Assembly: GCF_000350225.1 (NCBI RefSeq)
Contig: NW_005179018.1
Span: forward strand, 1 to 64,000
Length of the DNA: 64,000 nucleotides
Origin: Chondrus crispus
Taxonomy: Eukaryota; Rhodophyta; Florideophyceae; Gigartinales; Gigartinaceae
Reading direction: 5' to 3'
Position numbers and translations under genes: made by a program. This document shows positions 42,741 through 53,038 of the stretch, one piece after another (within the stretch, counting starts at the first letter, position 1; each line of letters opens with the position of its first letter). Below the pieces are notes generated by a model, which was not told the origin of the DNA, made no database searches, and was given only the letters and a program-made list of their open reading frames with translations.

Positions 42741-43981
42741 CGGCTTCCCGCCCGCGGTGTTAGAGCGCACGCACACGCTTACTCACATTAAACACTGTGT
42801 GCCCCTTTTCGCATTGTCGAGCGAAGAGGAAGGAGAAGAACTGCACGCCGCGCGCCGGGCCGCCATTTCCATCCGCCTGGATTTTGCCTACTGTTTCCCT
42901 TCTGCTAAGTGCTCTCGCGAATGGCCCAGCTGGCTGACATGCAACTAGATCTTTGACGACTGCTTGCTACGACTCACAGCGATCTACAACGGATCCTTAG
43001 CCGTCGCGAAAACCCTAGGTGTGCTTACAGGAGTACCACGAGTGCACCAACCAGAGCAGAAATGGCGGGACCAGCGGATGAAGACGTGGCAGCAGCAAGA
43101 GTGCAGCGAGGAAACGCGCGTACAAGTACATGAAGAGCGAAAGAGTCTGAATCTGACGCCCAAGCCCGTCGTGAGGCATTTCGAACCCATGAATGAATCC
43201 GGAAGGGGCAACAAACCGAATTTAAGATTCAAGCTCGTGGCCAAACTGCCCGAATCGTATTGCAGCACGAAGAGCAGCAGAGACTTCTAAGCAGCGCGAA
43301 GAGCATCTGAGCAGATGCAGGGAGAGAGCCCGGGCGCGTAGAGCCCATCACAAGCGGACGGAGGATCCTGGCGAGTCTCCAAAGGTCTAAACAGCAACGG
43401 AACACGCCAACGCCTCGAATTGAGCATCTATGCGACACATGCGACAGGCTGAGAGCACTTCTGATCCCGTAACGCGATTGGAGGCGTCTCGTTTCTGTAG
43501 TAGAACGTGCCGCGCTCGACCGGCTTCGGGTAGCGGGAGCTGCGACACGTCGTACTGTAGTTCAAGGCGTGCGAGACGCGACGAGTGCCGTGCACACGCG
43601 TAGTAAGAACCACAAAACAAGACGGAAAAGAGTTCGGCAGCTGGTTGGTAGAGGTTTTGGTAGAACTGTGTGGGTTCGACACAACGATGCCACGAAAGGC
43701 AGATCGACGTCCTCGACGTGGTAACTCGACGCCGTGCGGAGGCGACGCCGTCACGGAGGACGAATCCGGGCGCTATGCGGAGCGCTCATCGTGCGTTACC
43801 TCTGCGGTGGAGTACTTTTCGTTGTACTCGATGTACAAAAAGGGAAGACGAAAACGTAGTCAGGCGAAAGACTTAGGCACAAAACCAAGGGACAAAGGGG
43901 TCGGCCCTCGAGATAATGCCACTGCGTTGATCGATGATCCCCTCGAGTCCTTCCCCTTCCCTACTTTATTATATCTACTAC
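42741..43981. other. No recognised gene
   Basis: The plus strand has helical, Gln/Arg-rich fragments with interruptions (43061-43440) and an open frame 43585-43981 rich in Arg and Lys. None has a recognisable domain. This may be a decayed continuation of whatever starts at 42646. Confidence 0.3.
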
Positions 43982-44260
43982 TGTAGTCCCCGTTCTTCCA
44001 GTGCCAGACTGTAACGGTACGACTACACGTCGGACAGTAACGGTCCTGCACTTGGGCGCCAGCGAGGTACGCCGGTATCATACATTAGACGGTATGATTC
44101 GAGTACAGCACGTACACGGACGCGAATTGCGCTGCCCAACTTACCGGGCGATAAGGTAATTACCTTTCGAATTGGGAATTAACCAATGCGGTCCTTGTCA
44201 TACACCAATGGGTGTTCGAGTACAGTATGTACATTAGTAGACACTTGGCGATATACCACA
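43982..44260 (-). repeat. Element E: lone 279-bp LTR with adjoining purine tract
   Basis: TG...CA unit. On the minus strand it opens TGTGGTATA, like the element A LTR, and ends GGGGACTACA. Directly to its right, GAGGAGGGGGCCA on the minus strand is a polypurine tract of the type seen in A and D. An element on the minus strand once extended rightwards; no internal coding part was recognised. Broken; age not measurable from one LTR. Confidence 0.7.
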
Positions 44261-44751
44261 TGGCCCCCTCCTCGCCGTGAGCGTCCCGCTCAAATTTTGC
44301 AAAAAATATTTTCTGAAAAATTACACACGGCGCGTGCGCTAGGGACTCATGTGTCCCACTTCAAAATTTGCGCAAAAATTAAGCAGGACAAATCAGCTGC
44401 GGACACGTGTGTCCTCGTTTGGCCACCTATTTTGCCAAGCGTGCATCTCGCCGTCGGAGTTCGAATATGTTGACAGCGCAGCATCTGGTGCGCCTGCGCG
44501 CAGCGAAGGGGTAGACGATCGGTCCGTCTCGTTTCAGTTTGTCGTCCCACGACTCGTTCTCCATTTCTCAGTTCGATTCGATCACACTCTGTTTTTCTTC
44601 TGCATAAGGTAAGCCGTGCAAGCTTCTTTTCGTTTTCCGTACCGCGGGCGTCACCGGTTGCTCCGCGCAGTCGTTCTGACTTAACAGATCGTGTTTTTCG
44701 GCGTCTTTTTTGTGACGCAGACGTATCCGGCGGGATCCCGCCTCGCTTGCG
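44261..44751 (+). promoter_or_regulatory. 5' region of the split gene, possible 5' UTR intron
   Basis: Upstream of the ATG at 44752. A donor-like AAG|GTAAGC is at 44609. Acceptor-like sites are TTAACAG (ends 44687) and, after a T-rich tract, GACGCAG (ends 44720). A 79- or 112-base 5' UTR intron is therefore possible. No clear TATA box was found. Confidence 0.35.
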
Positions 44752-46627
44752 ATGTCTCCGAACGACAACGTTGTGCCAAAGCTTGCGCCATCGCTCTCGG
44801 ACAGGCCGTCTGTTCCTGTTTCGAGTGCCCCGCCTACGCTTGGGCTCGCGTCGGAAGGACCGCCTGCCGTCGTCACCACCGAGGTTCCTTCCGTCTCGTC
44901 GGGACTCCCCGTCATTACAGTGCCATCAGGGCCTGTTCGTATTTCCCCAGATTTTTCAGGAGGCGATCCTGTCGTTTGTTCGTCGGGGAACATCGTGGAC
45001 AAGCAAGGTCCTCCCGCCGTGGGCTCTTCATCGGCGTCAGGCCCATCGGGGGTCTGTGATCAGGCATCCGACGTGCCGTTCGGCGTTGCGAGCCTGAAGC
45101 CGAAGCGCCAGTCTGCTCTGGAGGAGTCTGGAAACGTGAACGTCACCAAGCCAAGTGGCCTTATGACGTTGCTCCGTTACGAGTGGTACTGTGCCACGCC
45201 AAGTTATTCAGTATTCGGAAGCTGTCTTGTCCCGGGATATCCGTACAGAGAATCCCCCCGAGCGAGGGCGTCTTGCGGATCGGTTCTGCAACGTCGCTGC
45301 TTGGCCGTGCCGATACTTCCGCTCAATCCCTACCGAGAGCAGGATTGACGTACGAATGGGAGGAGTTCCCTCTTGTAGACGTGATACTCGAAGATGTCCT
45401 TTCCGTGGACAGTCCCCGTCCTGACCTCCGTCGGTTCCAGAAAATGGCGGGAGGTGGGACATCGTCGTCCATCGTTACGTCCTGGGAAGAATATTTTCGG
45501 CAGGGACCCGCGTTTCAGGTGCCTTTGGAATTTCCGTGTGACCGCTCGTTTGTAATTTCTTACTCCGAAGTGGAGTACGTTGACCGAGCCGCTCGGTTAC
45601 TTTTCGGGACTGTCGACCCGTCGGATACAGAGATGCCGCTTCCTTTGGTCAAGCCTCTGTATAGGTACCCAGTTCCGGGCTCAGAAGGTCTTCGTCCGGT
45701 GGTAACGAAAGCCACCGCGGGCTTAATGCGCCGCACTGGCCGCTTGTTGTGGCCATCCGACTGGCTCGTTCATCGCTGGAGCGGATCGCATGAGTCTGGA
45801 GTGACTCTGTCGTCGGAGTTGGCGATTGGTCTTACCAAGATAGACTTTGCGGAGCTCCCTCCGGTCGTTTGGCAGTCCATGCCACCGGCAGGGGTGCCCG
45901 TACTCTGTCCCTTCGTTTTAAGGTACTTGGGCTATGCCGCGAGCGACCGCCGGCACCCGTATCTTTCTCGCCTCGAGCGAGTCGTAACCTTCGAGTGGTC
46001 CGTTAACGTTGCATTTGCGATCATGCAGCAAGCTCTCTGTGAGCGTCGAGCCTTCCTCGTCTCAGACGGCGTACTTAATGCACTCCATTCGGTCGTGGCA
46101 GGCGCCTCGTCTGGCAGCCCCGCTCGTTGGTCGTGGCACTCCACGAATGTGGTCGTTCTCAGAAGCCCTGGGACTTATGGAACGCGTCCGTAGTGCACCA
46201 GAAGCACTTTTCGTCGTATGGGAGGATTTTTCGACCGGTATCGAATCGTCGTACGTGTACTATCACGCTGCGTCGTACTCCTTCCGTCGAGAGTACAGAA
46301 ACAACCCAAGCTCAGGACGTCAAGGGCGTTTGGGACTGGATCACAAGAGGGACTACAGTCACGTTGCTGGAGAAGTTGCTTCTCTCCCAGCACCGTCTGG
46401 GGCATCTCTAGATCCTCCAGTCGTTGACGCAAGGGCCATCGTCGAGTCTGATATTACCAGGGACGACCTGGTTCGTTTGCCCAAAGCGGTCGAAGCGTTA
46501 GGCCAAAGGGCCTACGAGTCTTGGAATGTCGGCTCGATGATCGAGACGTTAGCTCGCTGGTACCTTGTTCGTACAGCAGAGCTTCGTGAGATGAAGTGGG
46601 ACCTTCGTGGTGCCCTTTCCGAGGCCA
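44752..46627 (+). pseudogene. Unrecognised gene, 5' part, split by the CACTA element
   Basis: A Ser/Pro/Val-rich N-terminus (from ATG 44752) leads into a globular region with many aromatic residues (YEWEEFPLVDVILEDVL, WPSDWLVHRWSGSHESG, WEDFSTGIESSYVYYHAA) and a helical end near 46500-46627. The frame changes at least twice before the insertion (near 45200-45340 and 46130-46190). The 3' part lies at 58587-58945 on the far side of the transposon, in register across it. The C-terminal coiled coil and Arg-rich tail resemble structural or nucleic-acid-binding proteins, but no family is recognised. It may be a host gene or a gag-like gene. Confidence 0.6.
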
Positions 46628-46641
46628 CCCTAGTAGACAAA
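46628..46641. repeat. Left terminal inverted repeat of CACTA-like element
   Basis: CCCTAGTAGACAAA, an exact inverted match to 58570-58583. The flanking CCA (46625-46627) is the left target duplication. Confidence 0.93.
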
Positions 46642-46987
46642 ACATCAGTTGTCGGACAGGTAGTGGACAGGGGTGGTCCCATGTGGACAACTATTGGCCA
46701 CGTGTTGGCAGCTAACAGCACTTGGAAATTTAGTGGACACCTAGTATCATCTAATTGACCGCATCTGGACGTTTGCGTGAAGAGGTGCAACTACAGTTCA
46801 TGATAAAGCCAGTTCCTTGACGACTAGCGGACAACATTTTCCCAAGTTGTGCAGTTCCCGTGGGGGACGACGACGGTGGCAGGGGGCAGAGAAAGGGGGG
46901 TGGCGAGGGTGCCGGGAGGAAAGGTGATCGAGCAGCACTTGGGAGATAATTTATGTGGGGGAGCGGAAGTTTATGGTAAAATTAAAG
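46642..46987. repeat. Left subterminal zone of CACTA-like element
   Basis: Contains GGACAGGTAGTGGACAGG, ATGTGGACAACTATTG and TAGTGGACACC, a set of TGGACA motifs matching inverted TGTCCA motifs near the right end. They are probably transposase binding sites. A G-rich tract (46860-46940) follows. No gene. Confidence 0.7.
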
Positions 46988-47883
46988 TTACCGGGCGGTG
47001 ACGCGGTGCAGTACGGTACCGGGGTCATGTGCGCGTGACGGCATGAAGCTAACGTGCCACTTCTTCGTCGCGTCGACGCGTCTGTACAAGGCAGGCGCGG
47101 GGGGAGGGGGGAGGGTCTCAGCAGACGGCGAACGCGACGGGCTCCTGCATGATGTGAGCTTACTCGTCGTCCTTGCGCGCGGCGTCGCGGCACACGAGCA
47201 GCTCGCACAGTGGTTCGTCCGGCGTCCGCAGCGCGTCGGACAGTGGCGACTGCTGCCCCCGGTCCCGCTGGTGCATGTCGGACCCGGTGTCCACCAGGAA
47301 CCGCGCCATGTCCGTCGTCTGCGTGCCACCGCAAAGTGCAGCGCCGTGCGCCCGTCCGCGTTCGCAAAGTTCTTTGCGCGGAGCAACCCAGCGCGCAACG
47401 CCGGTCAGCAATCTTTCTCTCTCTCGCTCTCGCTCTCTCGCGCGCTCGCAGGGGGAGTCACTTACCGTTGGCGCAGAACGTGTGCACGAGCTGCTGCGCG
47501 GCGCGGACGGAGCCGACTGCGGCGACGGTGAGAAAGTCTCTGCCGAGGGCGTAAGCGGAGTCGAGGTGGGCGGGCTGCACAGCCGCAGGGATTTGAGCGG
47601 CGACCTTTGCGAGGACGCGGAGGGTGTTGATGCGTCTGTGTCTGAGCGCGTCTGCGACACATGTGGCGCCGAAGCGGTCGCGGGGCGCGCGTGCAATGGG
47701 GGCGCGGCCGTCCGTGCACGCCAGGCGCAGCGGCGTGCCGCTGTCGTAGTCACAGTAGTTAGCGAGCGCGGCGCGCGCGGGCGGGGCGTGCTGCCGCACC
47801 AGCGCGCGCACCAGCGCCCAGTCATCCTGCGCGATCGCGCACATCAGCTGGATGCCCTGCGCGCGGGGCGGCGCGTCGGCGGG
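46988..47883 (-). pseudogene. Ankyrin-repeat protein gene fragment (captured), with introns
   Basis: GC-rich minus-strand segment. One exon (47883-47466) is bounded by an acceptor CCCCGCAG and a donor GTAAGT and encodes ankyrin-like helices (DDWALVRALVRQHAPPARAA, TPLRLACTDGRAPIA). After a ~54-base intron-like gap the next part reads ADGRTALHFAVA, a classic ankyrin core. It then shifts frame near 47320 into TDMARFLVDTGSDMHQRD and PLCELLVCRDAARKDDE, ending at a stop near 47160. Ankyrin repeats bind other proteins. The kept introns mean capture was at DNA level. Composition is far more GC-rich than the transposase gene of the same element. The first exon(s) are missing. Confidence 0.7.
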
Positions 47884-48190
47884 CTGCGGGGATGAAAAGG
47901 TTGAGGGTTGAGGGTTGGGGGAAGGGGCGCGAAGGCGGCGGCGGTGAGCGTGGAGGGCAAAAGACTAAGTGGAGTTTGGTGGTGTTGAAACCACTCCGGC
48001 ACACACATCTGACATCAGAAGGAGACGCAACGCGCTTTGCGACGCGCCACGTATGCGTAGGGTTTCCAACTGACGTCCTCCAGTGAATTTTCTCAAAATT
48101 TTCGACGCTGTACACACGTGTTCCTAGACGTTTGTCTAGGTGTAAGCAAGAAAAAAGGGGACGGCTCGTTACACGTGTTCACTTTTCTGT

Positions 48191-48351
48191 AAAGTACACG
48201 TATTCACTTCTCTTTATGAAGGGAACGGGGTGGTGCTGAACTTTTCTGTAATAATAATAATTAAATTAATAATTAATAATAATAAAGTAGTATGTAAAGT
48301 AGTAAAGTACACGTGTTCACTTCTCTTTATGAGGGGAACGGGGTGGTGCTG
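48191..48351. repeat. 48-bp direct repeat pair
   Basis: Bases 48191-48238 and 48304-48351 match at 46 of 48 positions by eye, 113 bp apart, around an AT-rich core (48250-48300). A partial third copy (TACACGTGTTCACTT) precedes them at 48170. This could be a boundary scar of a captured or inserted segment. Confidence 0.8.
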
Positions 48352-48387
48352 TCCGCACGGCTGTTCGCAGAGGTGTACCCTTGAACT

Positions 48388-49870
48388 GTGAAGAGTAGCG
48401 TCCCTTGCCATCTTGTTCAGTACGAACATTACCCAAAAGTCTGCGATCGCCTTGTACAAACGCAAACTCTCTCAACGCGCTCTACGACAACGAGCACAAA
48501 AGATTTTATTGGAAAATATCACAAGGGCGACGGAAAGGGCATGCAAGATTGCTCCCAGGATTGGAACACATGTTCCGCAGCGAACAGCCTATCTACGAGT
48601 CGTCCAGGGCACGCTGTGAAAGGGATTCGGTCAATGAGGTGCAACTTCTCACCTTTGATATGAGCAATCGATACGTTTTGCTTGTGGCAAACGGTCTTAA
48701 AAGAATAGAGGCTTCCGGGATTTCTTTCTGACACGGTAGATGTCACCCCGATACATGATGTGTGCAGCGCTGCTAAGACAGTCATTGGTATAGAATTTCC
48801 GTTCATTGTTCTTCGAGATTCTTACTTGGAGGAGTGGTCCGTTAAACCCGATGATTGTTCAGACTCGGGAAGCCGCGGTATTCTCGTTGTTGGGTGCCAT
48901 GAGAAATCTGAACGAGTGCCTTCTGGATGTAGTTGGGTGGCCATCACCGATAATCACGGAGCGGTGTCGTCCATGTCTCGCACTCGGAGAAAGGAGCGGA
49001 GCAAGCTATTCGACGAGAACTGGAACAGGCCGCAGCCAACGTTTCGCCGCCTCGACGGGTGCCTTGGGCCTCTGTCGAATGGCACCATGAAACGCTTCGA
49101 AAAGTGCGCGAAATATTGCGTGGACGCAATTGGCATCTGATAGGGTATCTGGTTCAGATCCGTACGTCATACAGAGGAGCCGTGCTAAATATCAAGACGA
49201 ATGAGAGTGATTACTACCTAAAATGCAGCCCATCCACGTCGAAAGATGCTGGAGTGCCGTCAATAATGTCAAGCGTTGCTCCTGATCTTGTCGCCAAGCC
49301 GTTGTTTGCAGACGTGGAAAGTCGTCAAATGATCCTTGCCGACCACGGTGAGGAGACTGGCATGTGTATATTGGAACTTGAAGGGCGTAAGCAGGTGGTG
49401 AGAGATACGGTGCGTCTGCACCGCGCAAGCAGGAATGTGTTGCCCGATTTGTTGCAGACCGGGCTACCATGTTATTCACCGCTGTGGATGCGTGAGAACT
49501 TGACCTCATTTTTTCAGTCTAAGGAGCTTTTGTCTGTGCGTGAAACGAAACCAAGCCAGAAGCTGTCCAACACCAAGGTCAAGCTGCAAGAAGACCTGAC
49601 GGAACTAATTTGATGGGAAATGCCTAATTGTTTGATACAAAATGACCAGTTAGAAGGGAACCTAACCAGGAAGAGTGCCGATGAGGGTCTAGGGTTCCGG
49701 TTTTTTGATTTTGACAGCTCTTTCGCAAGCTATCCTTTGTTTGATGTGCACTGGTGCAACTGAGAATTGTCGGAGGTCTATGCACAGAAAATGGACATAG
49801 CTGACATTGATGGGTTGTACAGCTTAACCGCGAAAGTCGATGATCGTTCAGATCTCGTGCGGGCATATAG
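48388..49870 (+). pseudogene. Phosphotransferase (APH-family kinase-like) pseudogene
   Basis: Plus-strand pieces in several frames. The first, near 48630-48820, resembles a Nudix-like N-terminal preamble (NEVQLLTFDMSNRYVLLV, CSAAKTVIGIEFPFIVLRD). The kinase-like part follows at 49070-49400, with the N-lobe lysine strand YYLKCSP and the hinge-like RQMILADHGEETG. A late segment near 49705-49765, FFDFDSSFASYPLFDVHW, matches the metal-binding DxD-type motif of aminoglycoside-phosphotransferase-like folds. Such proteins phosphorylate small molecules; the substrate is unknown. Multiple stops and frameshifts (near 48722, 48890-49140, after 49613 and at 49760) show decay. Probably a host gene copy carried by the transposon. 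Confidence 0.6.
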
Positions 49871-50503
49871 ATACTTGGACATGGCTAGTGTCTAGACGAC
49901 AAGCAATTTGACCCCATATGAGGCCAGCTTTTTTTTTGCAAAAATATATAAATTAAATCGAAACTTTAAAACATTCAGTTTGGACACCATTTCTTTAACG
50001 AATACGCGCTCGGCAATAACATCTTGCAAAACATTGGGATGGCGGTTGTCAATGCACAGAGAGACTAAGAATCTAATGAAGTATCAATGATGAGTTGTCT
50101 TTTTAAACAGGCGTTTTGGTTTCGAAGATATCAACATAAAACGTTTTGAGGTTGGTCAAAAAAGGCTCCTTTTTGGGCATTTTAAAAATGGCTGGAGAAG
50201 ACGTGCAGATCTCACCAAACTCCACCCTTCTACAACGCAGAAGTCAACTGCCGTGTCGAGAGTATCTTTTTTCCATCTTGTTGAGCTAGCACAAGTCGAG
50301 AAAAATAAGTTGAAAAGTGACCTCATATGAGGTCATTTGTCACCTAGACAGTAGGGAAGCGGAAGACGGTGCACCGCAGGAAGACGCCCTTCACTGGCTG
50401 GAGAAAAGTTTTCGGGTAAGAAGGAGGAGAGAGAGGTCTTCAACGCTCTACATCTGCGTTCCCGACCCGCAAGACCCGTTTTAAGAGTCCCGGCCCCAAG
50501 CCA
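49871..50503. other. AT-rich spacer; no gene seen
   Basis: Separates the kinase pseudogene from the GC-rich segment. Contains poly-T and TATATAAATTAAAT stretches (49930-49960). The sharp rise in GC at about 50340 marks a likely segment boundary. Confidence 0.4.
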
Positions 50504-51645
50504 ATGCCCGCGCCTCCATTGGTCGATGTTTCCCCTCGAATTAGAGCCCGCCGATCGCACCGCGCCTGTCCAGCAATGCCGGCAGTGCCGCCCACTCTCC
50601 CCATCCTCTCCCGCCCGGCACCTCCCCGCCGCATTCCCCGACCCGCTCCCTCCCGTCCGCCATGCTGCGCGCGCCGTCCGTCGCGAAGATCCCGCGCCTC
50701 GCGCCCGCCCGCCGCGCTCGCCCTGCCGCCGCCGCTGCCGGCCATTACGGCGCTCGCCGCGCTGTCGCTGCTCATCTACACCGCGGCGCGCCCGCTGCTC
50801 GCCCACGCGGCGAGCCTGTACCTCGGCGCGGGCGTGCGCGTGGGCGCCCTGCGCATCTCCCCGTTCCGCTGGGCCGTCGCGCTCACGCACGTCTGCCTGC
50901 ACGAACTGCGCGGCGGCCCGCTGCTCGCGCGCGCGCCGAAGCCCGCGTCCGACGCGGACAAGGCCCGCCCCCCTGCCGCCTGCTCTACGTCGCCCTCACA
51001 AACCCCTTCGTCGTCACCCTCTTCGACACGTACGACTTCTCGCAGAGCAACTGGACCCTCTTCCTTGCCCGCTTCTCCGCGCGCGAGGGGACCGGCGCGC
51101 CGCCCGCGCCCGCGCCGCCCGCGCCGCCTGCGCCGCCCGCGCCGCCCAAGACGCCGCCTGCCCCGCCGGTGACGGACGTGCGCGTGTCGGTCGTCGACGC
51201 GACGCGCCTGTCGCTGCGGTCCGCGCTGCTGGCGGACGCGCGCCTGGTCGACGACGTGCTGCTGCCGGACGTGTCCGTGCGGTACGCGGAGCTGCGCGCG
51301 CAGGGCGGGCTTGCCGCCTTCGTCGAGACGCTCGCCGGCCGCGCCGTGCAGTCGGCACGCGTTTGCTCGTTCCCGCGCGAGTTCCGCGCGGGCGCCAGAA
51401 AGTACGCTCGCAGAGTCGTCACGGAGGGGCTGGTCAGGGGCATCCGCGTGGGAAGGGAGCGCGTCACGACCGTTAGGAAGGGCGTCGGGAGAGTCGAAGA
51501 GTTCGTCTTTGTGTCGACCACCATCCATCGAGAGAACGTAACCATGGCGATAAATGATATGTGGAGGAACAATGGACAACTATTGACAACAGAGCTGGTC
51601 CTTATCATTGGGAAAACACTCACTAGTTCATTCTTCTTCAATTAG
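50504..51645 (+). pseudogene. GC-rich membrane-anchored protein gene fragment (captured)
   Basis: About 70% GC, unlike its surroundings. A Pro/Arg-rich N-terminus precedes a membrane segment (ITALAALSLLIYTAARPLLA, near 50740-50800) and a beta-rich stretch (GVRVGALRISPFRWAVALT). After a frame change near 50960 the frame starting upstream at 50662 takes over: LLYVALTNPFVVTLFDTYDF, an Ala/Pro linker, then VTDVRVSVVDATRLSLRSAL and further strands to about 51520. The alternating beta pattern after one membrane anchor is reminiscent of AsmA/TamB-like N-termini, but this is weak. The last ~120 bases (from about 51540) look like transposon sequence, including TGGACAACTATTG shared with the left subterminal zone. 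It is a 3'-truncated host gene, or one with a frame error. Confidence 0.5.
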
Positions 51646-51677
51646 ATCATTAATAGGCTTCGACGAAACGAGCACTC

Positions 51678-52921
51678 AGGGAGGGTCTTAACTTGCCCGA
51701 GTTTGCCCGGGTTTGCTTGCCCCGAGCCATGATTTGCACTACTATTGGCTACTGGGCGTTAATATATGATTTGAAACTAAGTACGACCCTACACTGCAAG
51801 CTCAAGTTATGTCAGTGTGTAATGACAAATGTCAATCATATATTGGCTACTTTTGTAAGTTTGTAACTTTCGAATTTGGACGCTGTGCTCCGGTGGACGC
51901 AGTGCTTGCCCCTTGCCGAAAACATCCTCAACTCCCACTTTGCAAAAATCTATGCACCTGCCATCTCGCAAAGGCAACCCAACTCTACGAAGCACCTCTC
52001 TGCCGACTACTTTCCTGAAAATGGCTTCCACACCTCAATGCCACGTGCGCCGTTCTCCGCGCCTCTGGCGCATCTCTCTGACTCCCACCATTCTTAAGAC
52101 GGGGACCACCAACGCAAAGTCTCTCACTATTGCTTCCTCGTCTGCAGCGGACGTTTCTGACCAAATATTATCCCCCCCTCCATACGGTATGTACGACTGA
52201 ATTCTTTGTCGTTAAAAATCCTGTTGGCTCTGACAAAAGTCCATCCCCGTCCGAGATCTAAGGGCTTTGTGAATTTTCGGGGTCGAGGATAGTTTGAAAT
52301 AGCTTGGTGCAATGAAAGGAGGGAGAATAGAGCTGCGGTTGCGGTTAGTGCGGTCGTAGCAGTGATGATTCTATTGCCGTGCATTGCGTAGGAGTGATTA
52401 GATTGAGAAGAAAGGAGGGGAGGCGAACGGCGATACTGGGCAGTGGTTGTAGATCCGTTTTTTGACCAAACAGCGCCGGCGATAGATACGCTATCCCGCG
52501 GAGTAGTAAGGAGAGAAGTAGGGGGTGAGATCAATTATTTATCCCGGTGATCTGGGATCACCCGCAATGGCCACGTTCTGGGTCGGAAGCGAGCGACGCT
52601 GCAGCGTCTCGCGTCCATGTCGACGCGTCCCTGGGGCGAAGTTGTTTGACGCTGCAGCATGTCACGTCCCTGTCGATGCGTCCTCGGAGCGAATTTGTAG
52701 AACCCAGTGTCCTCCCCGTTGCGTTCTGGCAATTTATGGCGCTGTATGCCTCTGTAAGTCAGCACCGTCGCTCTGGGACACCTGTCCACTACTAACGTAA
52801 GGGAAAGGACACCTGTCCACTACTAACGAAAGGGGAAGGCGTGTACTTACATTAATAAATTAATAAATGACCGGCAAACTCGGGCAAGCAAAGCAAACCC
52901 GGGCAAGTTAAGACCCTCCCT
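51678..52921. mobile_element. Nested 1.24-kb inverted-repeat element (non-autonomous)
   Basis: Ends carry a 22-bp perfect inverted repeat starting AGGGAGGGTCTTAACTTG (51678-51699 and 52900-52921). The repeat continues as diverged TTTGC/TTGCCCG motifs for another ~30 bp on each side. No transposase frame lies between the ends. A C next to each end would give CAGGG at the left, as in hAT elements, but the right side reads TGAGGG and no 8-bp target duplication was seen. The superfamily is therefore open. Confidence 0.75.
52595..52700. repeat. Two-copy tandem repeat, 53-bp period
   Basis: The units at 52595 and 52648 both begin GACGCTGCAGC and share GTCGA[CT]GCGTCC and GAGCGAA/GGGCGAA blocks. 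Diverged; inside the nested inverted-repeat element. Confidence 0.7.
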
Positions 52922-53038
52922 CAGGCAGCGTCATAACATCACGAGCCTGTTTCACTGGGGCGGGCGTCGGTGCACCGTTGTCAAAGGATGATCTTGGCGT
53001 TGTTCTATGCGCCATGAGATGCGCTTACAAGGATCTAC

